Shown here in pieces: positions 24,632 through 35,357 of a DNA stretch of 64,000 nt. The translations under genes were made by a program, and so were the position numbers. The notes under the pieces are model-generated. The model worked only from the letters and a program-made list of their open reading frames with translations, had not been told where the DNA came from and did not search any database. Origin of the DNA: Rosa chinensis (taxonomy: Eukaryota > Streptophyta > Magnoliopsida > Rosales > Rosaceae); NCBI RefSeq assembly GCF_002994745.2, contig NC_037092.1:13879501-13943500 (forward strand), written 5' to 3'. How positions within the stretch are numbered: the first letter of the stretch is position 1; each line of letters begins with the position of its first letter.

Positions 24632-25640
24632 TCGTACGTACCTACCGGCCCTTCTAAGCTTCAAGAGAAAATTAAGCTGCAGGAACAATAACTGAACCAG
24701 TGACCACTACTGACCAGTTAAAAAGAGATACCAGGGGGAAGTGCTATTCCTTATATAGAGAACACAGAGGGAAGTGCTATTCCTATACCACTACTGACCA
24801 CTTCTCAAATTGCTCGACAACCCATTTTCATATTTGATCGAACGCAGCCCGATCTCTTTATTTCTGATGATTAAAGTGGAGATCCAGCGCACAATTTATT
24901 TATTAAAGCACTTCTAAAATTCCAAGCCTTCAAAGCGTAAAGCACAACCTCAACCATAAAAAAGAAAAAGCTGGACAAACGAATAAAGTTGGAAAAGATG
25001 CAAAGGGAAATTGAACCGAGGATTAGGATATAGATTGGAGAAAAGACCAACAAGTTGAAGCATAAAAAACTTTAATTTGTTTCAATATCTATCAAAAATG
25101 TCCGCCATCATGATATAAAGACTTATCGAATAAAGTTTGAAATTTCCTTAACTATAAAGAAACAACTTGAAGCATAAAAGACATGGTTCAACTTAACCAT
25201 GAACTTTAATTTGTTTCAGTATCTATCAAAGATGCATGCATTCATGGTTTAAAGACTAATCGAATAAAGTTGGAAATTTCCTTGGCTGTAAAATGCAAGG
25301 GGAAACTTGATTACTTTTACCAAATCAAATCTTTTGGAAAGGAGGTCAAATACTTTATTGCTAGATACTAAATTGCTAGCTATTATATGAGAATTTCACC
25401 TCTAAGTTTTCTCATTTGACCTCCTTTCAATTTTTTCTCCTTAAATTCTCAAAATTGCCCTCCAATTTTTCTTTTCTTAAGAATAATTTCAAAGGTTAAC
25501 TTACCCCTGCCACCATCTGTTGCATCCAACTTAAAACGTACTTTTCCAATACAATTGTATGCACAACAAGTTGCTAATCAATGAACTGACTATAGTTAAG
25601 TTCTTCACATATTGGTATTTATCATCTTGGAAAGATAATT
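24632..25640. other. Upstream region of the RHD3 paralog
   Basis: Contains a TATA-like CTATATAAGG (minus, near 24751-24760) about 120 bp before the paralog's ATG. A GGGAAGTGCTATTCC phrase is duplicated at 24736 and 24770. At about 25055-25280 an ~85-bp phrase (CTTTAATTTGTTTCAATATC...) occurs twice. No gene. Confidence 0.5.
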
Positions 25641-25642
25641 AA

Positions 25643-25783
25643 TTGATTTTATTTTTGTGAAAGATCTATACATTAGTACCTAAAAACTGAACGGTCGAGA
25701 TGTAGATATGAGACCGAAAAGTGACCATAAACTCTAACCTCACACTTTAATTTCAGAGCGAGGCCTCGCTCTGGATAAATATT
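25643..25783. mobile_element. TA-linked element type A, half copy
   Basis: Carries one arm of the type A palindrome: CCTAAAAACTGAACGGTCGAG, then GACCGAAAAGTGACC, then AGCGAGGCCTCGCTCTGGAT. It ends at a (CA)n tract (25784-25798). The opposite arm is missing. Confidence 0.65.
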
Positions 25784-25798
25784 ACACACACACACACA

Positions 25799-26141
25799 CG
25801 GAGAGGATTAGAGGCGGACGTCCGCACTACCCCATAAGTGCAAACGTTGATACTTCTGTAGCGTTTAGGCGCCGACGGCTGCGCGGGTCTTGCCGGACGG
25901 AGGACAGAGGCATCCTAGACAGCTTCACCATGGAGATCAAGGTCAAAAGTTCTAGGCAGCGACCTCACCTGAAACGCTACAGTCGGTGCCTGGCTTCCGC
26001 CCACCAGCAAGAAGAAGGTCAAGATCGACCCCTGGCTTCCGTCCGGCAAGACTCGCGCCGCTGTCGGTGCCTAAACGCTGCAGAAGCATCAAAGTCTGCA
26101 CTTTTGTAGCATTGCGGACGTCCGTCTCAGAACAAGCTTTT
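25799..26141. mobile_element. TA-linked element type B, copy 1
   Basis: GC-rich palindromic element. Left GGCGGACGTCCGCACTAC; right GCATTGCGGACGTCCG. Inverted arms also share TAGGCGCCGACGGC / CCGCTGTCGGTGCCTA. It is bounded by (CA)n on the left and (TA)n on the right. No protein. Confidence 0.65.
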
Positions 26142-26566
26142 ATATATATATAATCTTGCTCTGCTAAGGAGGTCCTTAACTTAGCTTAAGGAATGGATTT
26201 CCATATTTTGACCACTTTTTTATCACATATTCACATGTTAACCATTCAGTTTTTAGGTATATATGAGTAGATCATCTCTGCAAATTTATAGTCAAATTGA
26301 TGATTGTTAAGGCATCCAATTAAAACTACAATTTACACAAAGAACCGAATCTGTCCAACCTGAACCGTTCGTGTAAATTGCAATTTTGGATGCTTTAACG
26401 ATCATCAATTTGGCTGAAAATTTGCAGAGGTGATTTACTTATATATACCTAAAAACTGAACGGCTAAGCTGTGAATATGAGATCCAAAAGTGGTCAAAAT
26501 ATGGAAATTCGTTTCTTAAGCTAAGTTAAGGACTTCTTTAGCAGAGCAAGATTATATATATATATA
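26142..26566. mobile_element. TA-linked element type A, copy 1
   Basis: Near-complete palindrome. Left arm: TAATCTTGCTCTGCTAAGG, ACCATTCAGTTTTTAGG, GATCATCTCTGCAAATTT. The right arm mirrors it and ends GCAGAGCAAGATTA. (TA)n on both sides. Confidence 0.75.
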
Positions 26567-26571
26567 CAAGC

Positions 26572-26940
26572 CCGATCAAGGGCGGACGTCCACACTACCG
26601 CTAAAGTGCGGACGTCGACGCAGCAAGCGGCTTCCAGGCGTCGACAGCAGCGCGGGGCTTGCAGGAGGGAGGCCGGAGGCTTCCCGAACCGTTCTGGGCA
26701 CCGTTCGAGGTCGGAGGAGGTCAGGCTTGCCGGTTTCTGGGCAGCCACCTCACCTGCAACTGCAAGTTCTGTGCAGCACCGCAAAACCAGTCACCGACGA
26801 CTCCACCTGACCGTAGACCCCTCCGCACGACCCCTGGCCTCCCTCCGGCAAGCCAAGCCGCGCCATCGCCGCTCGATCGAGGCCGGAGCAGCGACGTCCT
26901 CACTTTTTCTGGGTTGCGGATGTCCGTTCTCGAACTGCTC

Positions 26941-26942
<2 letters not shown>
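26572..26942. mobile_element. TA-linked element type B, copy 2
   Basis: GC-rich, with GGGCGGACGTCC near the left end and GCGGATGTCCGTTCTCG at the right. (TA)n flanks both ends (the right one is about 26943-26981). The overlapping open frames on both strands here are chance products of GC-rich DNA. Confidence 0.7.
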
Positions 26943-26981
<39 letters not shown>

Positions 26982-26983
<2 letters not shown>

Positions 26984-27352
26984 TATCTAGAGTGAGGTTA
27001 GGGTTTAGGGTCACTTTTCGGTCTCATTTGCACATCTCGACCGTTCTGTTTTTAGCTACTAATGTATAGATCATCTCTGCAAAATTTCAACCAAATTGAT
27101 GGTCGTTAAGGCATTGATAAGTGTCTTAAAGCTAGTACGGTTTAGGTTGGACAGATTCAGTTCGTCCACTGGTTTAAGTGAGTTTGATATCTTAAAGATC
27201 ATCAATTTGGCTGAAATTTTGTATGGATGATCTATACATTAGTACCTAAAAACTGAACGGTCGAGATGTGGATATGAGATGAAAAAGTGACCCTAAACCC
27301 TAACCTCGCTCTGAAATTTCAAAGCAAGACCTTGTTTTGGATAAAATATGTA
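26982..27352. mobile_element. TA-linked element type A, copy 2
   Basis: Palindromic, with GAGTGAGGTTAGGGTTTAGG on the left and CCCTAAACCCTAACCTCGCTC on the right. The core shares CAAATTGATGGTCGTTAAGG with its mirror. Bounded by (TA)n. Confidence 0.75.
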
Positions 27353-27375
27353 TGTATATATATATATATATATAT

Positions 27376-27743
27376 ATTTATAGTGCGAGGTTAGAGTTTA
27401 GGGTCAGTTTTCGGTCTCATATCCACATCTCGACTGTTCAGTTTTTAGGTACTAAAGTATAGATCATCTATGCAAAATTTCAGCTAAATTGATGATCGTT
27501 AAGGTATCGAACTCGCTTAAACCAATGAACGAACCAAATCTACCAACCAGAACCGTACTAGCTTTAAAGTAGTTATCAATGTCTTAACGACCATTAATTT
27601 GGCTGAAATTTTGCAGAGATGATCTATACATTAGTACCTAAAAATTAAACGGTCGAGATATGGATATGCGACCGAAAAGTGACCCTAAACTCTAAAAGAG
27701 CACTTTAATTTCATAGCGAGGCCTCGCTCTGGATAGGATCTGT
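27376..27743. mobile_element. TA-linked element type A, copy 3
   Basis: The same palindromic family, with AGTGCGAGGTTAGAGTTTAG on the left and GCGAGGCCTCGCTCTGGATA on the right. (TA)n on both sides. Confidence 0.75.
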
Positions 27744-27761
27744 ATATATATATATATATAT

Positions 27762-28165
27762 ACAGATCCTATCCAGAGCGGAGCTCCGCTTTGAAAATTA
27801 AGGTGTGAAGTTCGAGTTTTGGGTCACTTTTCGGTCGCATATCCACATCTCGACCGTTCAGTTTTTAAGTACTAGTGTATAGATCGTCTCTGCAAATTTT
27901 CAGCTAAAATGATGATCGTTAAGGCATTGATAACTGCCTTAAAGCTAGTACGGTTCAGGTTGACAGATTCAGTCCGTCCATTGATTTAAGCGAGTTAGAT
28001 ACCTTAACGATCATCAATTTGGGTGAAAATTTGCAGAGATGATCTATATACTAGTACCTAAAAACTGAACGGTCGAGATGTGGATGTGCGACCGAAAAGT
28101 GACCCAAAACTCGAACTTCACACGTTAATTTTCAAAGCGGAGCTCCACTCTAGATCGGAACTGTG
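27762..28165. mobile_element. TA-linked element type A, copy 4
   Basis: Palindromic family member: GATCCTATCCAGAGCGGAGC on the left and GGAGCTCCACTCTAGATCGG on the right, with the shared CTAAAAACTGAACGGTCGAG arm. (TA)n on both sides. Confidence 0.75.
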
Positions 28166-28189
28166 TATATATATATATATATATAGGGA

Positions 28190-28809
28190 CGATCAGAGAC
28201 GGACGTCAGTGAAAAAGCAAAAATGCGAACGTTTAGTTATCAGCCGACGCGTGTCCTCGAAACCAAATACCGCCAGTCAGTCATCGATCACACCGCCGAC
28301 GCTGACCTCGAAACCAATTACCGGCTAGAACTAGCTCATCCTCTCATCCTTCACCTTCTCCGATCATGAGATGGTCGAGAATCTCCTTCTTCATGGTTGA
28401 GAGCAAATAACTCGATGGTCGGGTGTAGCCATGTAGAGAGTAACAGGTTGCTCGCCGCAAATTCCTTCTTAGTCTTGATTGATCGCTCACTGATTTCCAG
28501 CATAGTTGCTTGACGACCACCGACGAGTGTGCTGGAAGGCTATGGAGAGGAACGGGTGTTTTTGAGGGTGGCAGATCCGACCCAAAACTCGCCGGATGTC
28601 CAGAGTTGGTGCAATCAATGGCTGACCATAGTGTCCGGCGGTGTGATTGATGGCTGATTAGCGGTTGCAGCGAGGAGGGTTGACTCAGGTTTCAGTCAAC
28701 GTCTCACTCTCACACTCACAATCGCAGGTCTCACTGTCGGAGGACACACGTCGGCTGATAACTAGATGTCTGCATTTTTGCTTTTTCACGGACGTCCATC
28801 TCTGATCAT

Positions 28810-28812
<3 letters not shown>
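28190..28812. mobile_element. TA-linked element type B, copy 3 (long)
   Basis: Left GGGACGATCAGAGACGGACG; right CGGACGTCCATCTCTGATCA. Inverted arms of about 70 bp include GTGAAAAAGCAAAAATGCG / TGCATTTTTGCTTTTTCAC. The middle is GC-rich, about 480 bp, with no protein recognised. Bounded by (TA)n at 28166-28184 and 28813-28855. Confidence 0.75.
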
Positions 28813-28845
<33 letters not shown>

Positions 28846-28858
<13 letters not shown>

Positions 28859-29764
28859 CTTTGGAAAATAATCTGGTTAACTATTCCCCATTCAACTGCT
28901 GCTAGTTCCCAGTCATCATGATTTATGATGAAACTGAGTTTTGGGATGTTAAATTCTTTCATATTTAGTGATTCTGAATATTCCATAAACAGATCTTGAA
29001 TTATCTGCTCATGATCGTGGATTTTGTTATAAATATCAGAAAAAATATGTCCAGGAAGATGACTTTTTGTTTTTTCAAAAAGACAGATCCTTTTAATCTG
29101 TTCAAATGTTGGATCAATAATATCATCCAATAGTTCTGACAACTGGAGAAAACTGGTTATCTTCTCAAGTGAAAAATCCTCACTCCAATTTATTTGTTTT
29201 AATACTTGGAGGCTGGCATATTTGAATTTGAAGTTTTTTACCTTCTCAGCGTCTAGTTGTGCTACTAGATCTGAGACTTGAGTTGTCAGCTGGGTTAGCT
29301 ACACTCTGAAATATTTTTTGATTCCTGAAATATGGGCTTTCCATACTCCATTTACTGAATTATAAATTTCTCCAAGAAGGCCTGGATTGTAGAAATCTTT
29401 CACCTCTGATTGAGATGATTGGGCCGCAATGTCTTGTGTTTTTTGCACTTGACATTTTAATTTTGCTGCAATATACTTTTGATATTCTAATGCAGCAATA
29501 TCAACATTAGTATAACCTTTCCAGAATGCTCCACGATATCTGGTTATCACAGCACAGCATTCTGCCCAACTGTGAAAGACGTCTGTTTAGATCATTCAAA
29601 GACAACATAACAGATATAAGCTGGTTTAGCTTTGTTCTGAAAATAAGGCTGATTTGGCCTTTGCTGAGGCTGGGTTGGCCTGGAAGAACTTGGGCTGGTG
29701 CCTTTTTAGCAATAGTAATCCATCCTGTGTTAGATGGATGTATTATCTCCTTGTCTTTATCCAT
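28846..29764 (-). pseudogene. Downstream pararetroviral reading frame, broken
   Basis: A frame starts with ATG at 29764, overlapping the RT-RNase H stop (the start and stop share an ATGGATAA-type junction), and reads MDKDKEIIHPSNTGW. Continuations occur in other frames: 29299-29550 with DIAALEYQKYIAAKL, and 28846-29142 with HLPGHIFSDIYNKI. The pieces look like one protein of about 300 aa split by two or more frameshifts. Function of the corresponding viral frame is not known to me. The last piece runs into the (TA)n. Confidence 0.55.
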
Positions 29765-31091
29765 ACCTGCTTAAATAATCAGCAAGAAAATTATTAGAAC
29801 TCTTGAGATGTTCTACCCCAAAAGTATACATTGCAATATGATTATACCATTTCAATCTTCTTCCTTCTAAAATATTTCTTTTATTAATAAGGAAATCACG
29901 AACTGCTTGGTTGTCAGTTCTAATGATAAAATTCTCAGGGGCCAAATAAATATGAAATCTTTTGAAAGCAAGTTTTATGGCTAAGAGCTCCTTTTCAAAG
30001 ATTATGTATTTAATCTCATTTGGTTTAAATTTTCCGGAATTATATCCGCATATTAATTCTTCTTTTTGAAGTTTCTTGGGAATAGGTTGTTTCCTAACCC
30101 TTATTTTATTTTCAGACATGGGAGGATTCTTTTCTTCCCATTTTTCTGCAGGAATTGCTTTTAATACACATCCCCAACAGTTATCTGAAGCATCTGTTTC
30201 TAAAATTAGCTTATCTCCTGATTTTGGGAAATAAACTTCAGGGATTTTATTTAATTCCTGTTTAATTTGCCTTAAAATTCTTTTATCTTTTTCTGTCCAA
30301 CAAAATTCTTTATTTTTTTTTAATTTTTCTATTAAAGGGATCTCTTTTTGAGATAATCCTTTGATAAAACTTCTTCCATAGTTTAAAATTCCTAATAGAC
30401 TTTGTAATTGTTTTTTATCAGTTAACTCTTCAAGAAAGTCTCTCACTTTAGAGACTATATGCTCTTGTAGCTTTATTCCTGAGTGATTTAGAGTTATTCC
30501 AAGAAAATCTATAGATTCTTGTTCTATGTCAATTTTCTTGGGTGATAGTATAATCCCATGTTTTTGGAATTTACTACACAGAATTTGAAGATGTTTTTTA
30601 TGATCTTCTCTGTTTTTAGAGAAAATTAAGATATCGTCTATGTAGACAACACAGAAATCTTTAAGGTCCTTAAAGACACTGTCCATCCATCTTTGGAATA
30701 CCTGAGGGGCAATGTTTAACCCAAAAGGCATAACATTCCAGTGGTAGTGTCCGCATGGAGTACTAAAGGCAGTCAATGGTTTTGACTCCTCTGTTAGTTT
30801 TAGTTGCCAAAATCCTGATTTACAATCAAATTTACTAAAGATTTTAGCTCCTTTGGTTTGATTGATTAAAACATCTTTTCGAGGGATAAAGTATCCATCG
30901 AACTCTAATTGCTCATTTAACTGCTTATAGTTGATTACCATACGTGCTTTTCCTCTTTTAATTTCTGCATGGTTTCTTACCATGAATGCAGGACTAGAGT
31001 GTGGACTCATAGTTTCTTCTATGAGATTCTTTTCCTTTAACTCTTTTATTTGAATATCAAATTCATCAATATCCTGTCTGGTATAGATCAT
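29757..31091 (-). pseudogene. Pararetroviral reverse transcriptase-RNase H
   Basis: A 444-codon uninterrupted frame. RT motifs in order: RMVINYKQLN, then FSKFDCKSGFWQ, then VMPFGLNIAPQVFQRWM, and the catalytic YIDD box followed by ILIFS. A connection region leads to RNase H with an ETDAS strand, the KELLAIK glutamate motif, RTDNQAV and a terminal LADYLSR. This whole order is typical of Caulimoviridae and of the related Metaviridae; absence of an integrase downstream favours the virus. The natural polyprotein continued upstream, but a frame change with a stop at about 31110 separates it from the protease part. The gene therefore survives as an open but disconnected domain. Confidence 0.85.
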
Positions 31092-31111
31092 TGGTTTGAC
31101 CCGTATTATAC

Positions 31112-31693
31112 TTAAGGATTTCGAAGTTTAAGTGCACAATGTCTTGGACTTTTTATCCAAAGCTTTAATGGATCTTCACTAAAGTTTTCTTCTAAAATTT
31201 TATATACCCAGTGTGTTTCACTAAGTACGTGAAGTTTTGTTTCTCTAAATTTTGTAGAGTAGTTAGGTTTGGTAGGTTTTGTATTGTTAATTTGTTCAAT
31301 AGTTAATTGTGTGTGGTCTATTTTTTCAATAGTAGAGTTTGCATGATTTGCTTTTTCAAGTTCGATGATTTCTTCTTCTTGTTGGTCACCACGCTGGCTT
31401 GGCGCGAAACCTTTGTGACATTTATATTTATGTTGTGGTAGGAATGGAATTTTGTGTATTTCACCTTTAATGTTGTTTACATTAAGGGCGATGTATCCTA
31501 TGTCGAGAAGAATAGGATAGTAGGCAAACATAAAGTTATTACCTAATATCACATCTCCATTCATTTCTAGAAAAGCTATAATTTTTGGTATTATATATTT
31601 AACACCATTTAACCATATTGCTACTTTTTTAGCTTTATGCTCAATTTTTATATCTTTTCCTTTTATACCCGAGACATTAATGGGGTGTTTCAT
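31112..31693 (-). pseudogene. Pararetroviral aspartic protease, C-terminal part
   Basis: A 193-codon frame with the protease flap/second-half signature DVILGNNFM, then a Glu/Ile-rich linker towards the RT. The catalytic Asp-Thr/Ser-Gly region would lie upstream and is cut off by the (TA)n tract at 31723. The frame ends in a stop about 20 nt before the RT frame's first methionine, in a different phase. Confidence 0.7.
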
Positions 31694-31719
31694 TAATGTC
31701 CATTTTTCTGGTGGTAGAG

Positions 31720-31769
<50 letters not shown>

Positions 31770-31772
<3 letters not shown>

Positions 31773-32185
31773 CTTCTTGGCTAAGGATGTCATTACCTTA
31801 GCTTAGGAACGGATTTCAAGTTTTTGACCAACTTTCGATCACATATTCACATCTTAACCGTTCAGTTTTTAGGTATTTATGTATAGATCATCTCTGCAAA
31901 ATTTCAGCCAAATTGATAATCGTTAAGGCATTAAAAACTGCAATGTACAATAATGAACACGAACGGTTTCGGTCGACAAATTCGGTTTGTTCATTGGTTT
32001 ATTTGAGTTCGATATCTTCACGATCATCAATTTGACTGAAAATTTGTATAAGTAATCTATACATGAGGACCTAAAAACTGAATGGTTAAGATGTGAATAT
32101 ATGATCGAAAAGTTGTCAAAAACTAAAAATCCGTTCCTAAAGCTAAAGTAAGGATATCTTTACCTGAGAAAGACTGTATGTGTAT
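31770..32185. mobile_element. TA-linked element type A, copy 5
   Basis: Palindromic family: GTCCTTCTTGGCTAAGGATG on the left; AAAGTAAGGATATCTTTACC mirrored on the right. The shared CCGTTCAGTTTTTAGGTA core is present. Follows a (TA)n of about 47 bp. Confidence 0.75.
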
Positions 32186-32199
32186 GTATGTATGTATGT

Positions 32200-32560
32200 A
32201 CAGGCCCGTTCCAAAGCAGATGTCCGCACTTTGCTAAAGTGCAGACGGCGACGCAACAGCGGCGTTCCAGGCGGGGACGGCTGCTCGGGGCTTGGCAGAT
32301 AGAGGCCGGAGGCATCCCGGACGGTTCTGGGCAGCATTCGAGGTCGGAGTTGCAGGTTTCTGGGTAGAGACCTCACCTACAACTGCAGGTTTCTGGGCAG
32401 CGCTGCAACCACGTCGCCGGCGACTCCACCGACTACAGACCGGTCCTTCCGACCCCTAGCGTCCGTCTAGCAAGCCCGCCGCTCCGTCTGGCCTCGAACC
32501 GAGCTGCTGCGTCAACGTCCGCACTTTAACAACAGTGCGGACGTCCTCTGTGGAACCGCT

Positions 32561-32566
<6 letters not shown>
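32200..32566. mobile_element. TA-linked element type B, copy 4
   Basis: GC-rich element: left AGATGTCCGCACTTTGC, right CAGTGCGGACGTCCTCTG. It resembles type B copy 2 in its interior. Left flank (GTAT)n, right flank (TA)n 32567-32604. Confidence 0.7.
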
Positions 32567-32604
<38 letters not shown>

Positions 32605-32608
<4 letters not shown>

Positions 32609-33008
32609 CGGCTACTGTGCGAACATCCGTACCGTCCGCACGGTACGGATTTCCCGTTTTCCCCCACTTTCCGATGACATTTATACATCTTAACCGTTCA
32701 GTTTTTAGGTCCTAATGTATAGATCACCTCTGGAAAATTTCAGCCAATTTGGTGATCGTTAAGGCATCCAAAACTGCAAATTACAACAATGTACACGAAT
32801 GGTTCCAGTTCGACAGATTCGGTTCGTTCGTGTAAATTTCAGTTTTGGATGCCTTAACGATCACCAAATTGGTTGAAATTTTGTAGAGATGATCTACACA
32901 TTAGGACCTAAAAACTTAACGGTTAAGATCAAAATATGTGATCGGAAAGTGGGTGAAAACCGGAAATCCGAACCAAAATTTCTATATGGATGTCCGCACC
33001 TGAGAAAA

Positions 33009-33012
<4 letters not shown>
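32605..33012. mobile_element. TA-linked element type A, copy 6
   Basis: Palindromic family: GTCCGGCTACTGTGCGAAC on the left, GGATGTCCGCACCTGAG on the right. The same central arms (CTAAAAACTTAACGGTTAAG) are present. It ends at (TA)n 33013-33049, the end of the chain. Confidence 0.75.
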
Positions 33013-33049
<37 letters not shown>

Positions 33050-33052
<3 letters not shown>

Positions 33053-33365
33053 CTGACTTTAATATTCTTTGCGAATCCATAATTAGTTAATTCGCTTATG
33101 TTGGGTTTCCAGAAAATGAAGAACTTGACTTGGACCAATTCCTCTTTAGCGTCGATGGTGGTGGAACTACGTACCTGGGAGGGAGAAGAGGAAATCAATA
33201 GTGATGCATGGCAAATGGCCAATTTAGAATTGAAGAAATTCATGAATCAAAACAAATTGAAATTGGCTTCGATCATTAAGTTGTTTATCAACTTGAACTT
33301 GAAAATAAAATTATTGTATAGTTTCTGACTATCATGTGTACTGTGATATAGACTAATGTAATTAG
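33050..33365. other. Unique flank with a short coding-like stretch
   Basis: Around 33107-33205 one plus frame reads PENEELDLDQFLFSV, then GGGTTYLGG, before a stop. It may be a relic exon. I do not recognise it, and other frames are also open. Homology to the 1.8-kb block starts at 33366. Confidence 0.25.
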
Positions 33366-35357
33366 TTTACATAAAAAATATATTATATTTTTTTCGTCAT
33401 CCTCTTGTATTCAACCGTGCAAAACTCGAGTTTATGATCTCATAACCTCGAGCTATCACATTACACTATCACATGATAATCTGAAAGCACAGAACAATTG
33501 TAGTGGGTCATTTGAAGAAAAAAAAAAATACCATAACCCTCTTATTTCTCTTTATTTAAGGTTATTAACTGGGTGACAAGCCTGTTAGTCAAGTTGTCCA
33601 ACCGACGACCTTTTCATCTAGAGATGATGAGAGCTACATCGAGTCACCCTCGACTACAACTTGACCTAATATACAACGATTGCAAACAAAGCCTTAAAAG
33701 CAAAGTCCTCGCTCCGATAGTCCGATGAGTCCGATACCACTGCAGTTTTGTCGTATTTAGTATGTACATGTACAATCCGACGAGCCTTTTTCTTACGTAG
33801 ATTAACTAACTATCGAGGTTTTAAGGTGAACCTTCTAATCCTCCAAGTTGCACCCATTTGAAAATAGAAGATTGAAGCCGGGATATAGGGTGCATTTGAT
33901 TCCTTCTCTGTATCCTGTAGTGGAATTACCAGTTTCTTTATCTTCTCTAGACAATCGAGTATGCTGCCTTCTGTTTCATTAAAATAAAATAAAAAAATTA
34001 AAAAAATCTCAGAAAATTTGAATTTTCAGTTCTAAAAAAAGAATACATGAAAAATACATGCTGCTGTACAGCCTCTACCCTTTGCCGAAGTTGGCCGGCC
34101 ACTCAATCCTTCTTAAATCTCTATCTAGCCAGTCCAAACTACCTTTCTAAAACTTGCTTAATTAGCTAATTACCATCTAAGAAAAATTGCAACTCATGTA
34201 ACCATATGTTGATTCCAATCTTTAAGCCTCCTGATTAGAGCTGAGAGAACTTGTTGATAGACACCATTTCAGTTCTATCTAAACAGTCCTGCGCATTTGC
34301 GTTACCACAAACATCCAAACCCGCTGCAGTCGACCCCTACGTACCATAGCAACATTTATTCAGAAGCTTTTGCTTTCAAAACAAAGAAACAATGTTCAAG
34401 CGAAGACTAAAAATGACAATACATCTTTATATAAAGTATATAAACTGTGTAGTACACAGATTTACAATCTAATTTCTACTCACCTAGAGACAAAACAACC
34501 TAACTAATTTGTAAACCAGGCATTTCGGGTAACACCTTTTATTCCATTAACTATGAAGAAACAGGAAAACTATAGCACAGGAGTCGATCATCCTATGTTG
34601 AATCTGATACACATGGTACGGTACAAACAACAAAGAGCACACATCATTCCATCTCCTGAATGTTTGTGGTTCGCCTGTGCGTCAAGTTAGGGCTCGAGTA
34701 TTCCATGCCACTATCAGAAGATGAAATATTAGATGATACGGATGACTCAGGAACTGAGCTCGTTACTGGATTTGGCTGAGGTGTTTCACTTCTATTACTT
34801 TGAGAAGCAAGAGAAACTGGCTGTCTTGGCGCTTCAGGTGTTGGACGCCCTTGAGCTTCCTCTGCAAGCCGTCTCAGGATATCCATGACAGTGGGAAGAA
34901 ACTTCGATGAAATGGATAATATTCCTGAAAGCTGTTAAGATCAAACAAAGGAAAGTCAAGTTAGCATCTCGTCAGAAACAAGGTCCGCAAGGAAATTCCA
35001 TTTTTATCATGATACACAACACACAAGGCCATATTATCACATGATACATATATACATATATTGTGTGTGTGTGTGTGTGTTTTTGTATATCATATCTTGA
35101 AGCCCAATTCCAACGTATAAACACAAAAGATTATTAAATTTAAAATAAAAGAACGAGAGAAATAAAGAACAAGAAAAGAACAAAGCTTCAGCCTGTGCCA
35201 CATATATGCTGGCATGTTGTCTATTGAGAGCTCATGACAAGGGCAACCTTTGTTTAAGATAATGATAGTCATACCAGAAACAAATATGAATTTGAAAGCT
35301 TTATATTATCATGCAGAGAAAAAAGCGGTGCTTACACACAATCAAAACAAATGTGAA
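33366..35357. repeat. Segmental duplication copy 2 (without transposons)
   Basis: Partner of 1799-10338. It contains the last exon, part of the last intron and 1.3 kb of 3' flank of the intact RHD3-like gene. It preserves the uninterrupted sites where copia (at 33.53 kb) and the hAT-like element (at 33.69 kb) sit in the other copy. A (GT)n lies at 35059-35079. Confidence 0.85.

Larger units (their letters stand above)
28856..31722 (-). mobile_element. Endogenous pararetrovirus (Caulimoviridae) fragment
   Basis: A degraded viral integrant lying between (TA)n tracts (28813-28855 and 31723-31769). In minus-strand order: the C-terminal part of the aspartic protease, reverse transcriptase-RNase H, then a downstream second reading frame in pieces. 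Movement-protein and coat-protein regions are absent, so the integrant is truncated at the (TA)n. The order, and the stop/start overlap between the RT-RNase H frame and the next, fit Caulimoviridae. A florendovirus-like affinity is my inference from the two-frame layout and the insertion in TA repeats. It has at least one frameshift between protease and RT and others downstream, so it is not functional. Confidence 0.85.

Noticed and set aside
26606..27069. Overlapping 97-136 aa open frames
   Set aside because: Lie on both strands of a GC-rich palindromic element plus a (TA)n tract (Ile-Tyr repeats); no domain, and the copies of the element do not conserve them.
29757..31091. Ty3/gypsy retrotransposon as source of the RT
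   Set aside because: No LTRs, no integrase after RNase H, and an overlapping downstream frame; Caulimoviridae fits better, though a phylogeny would settle it.
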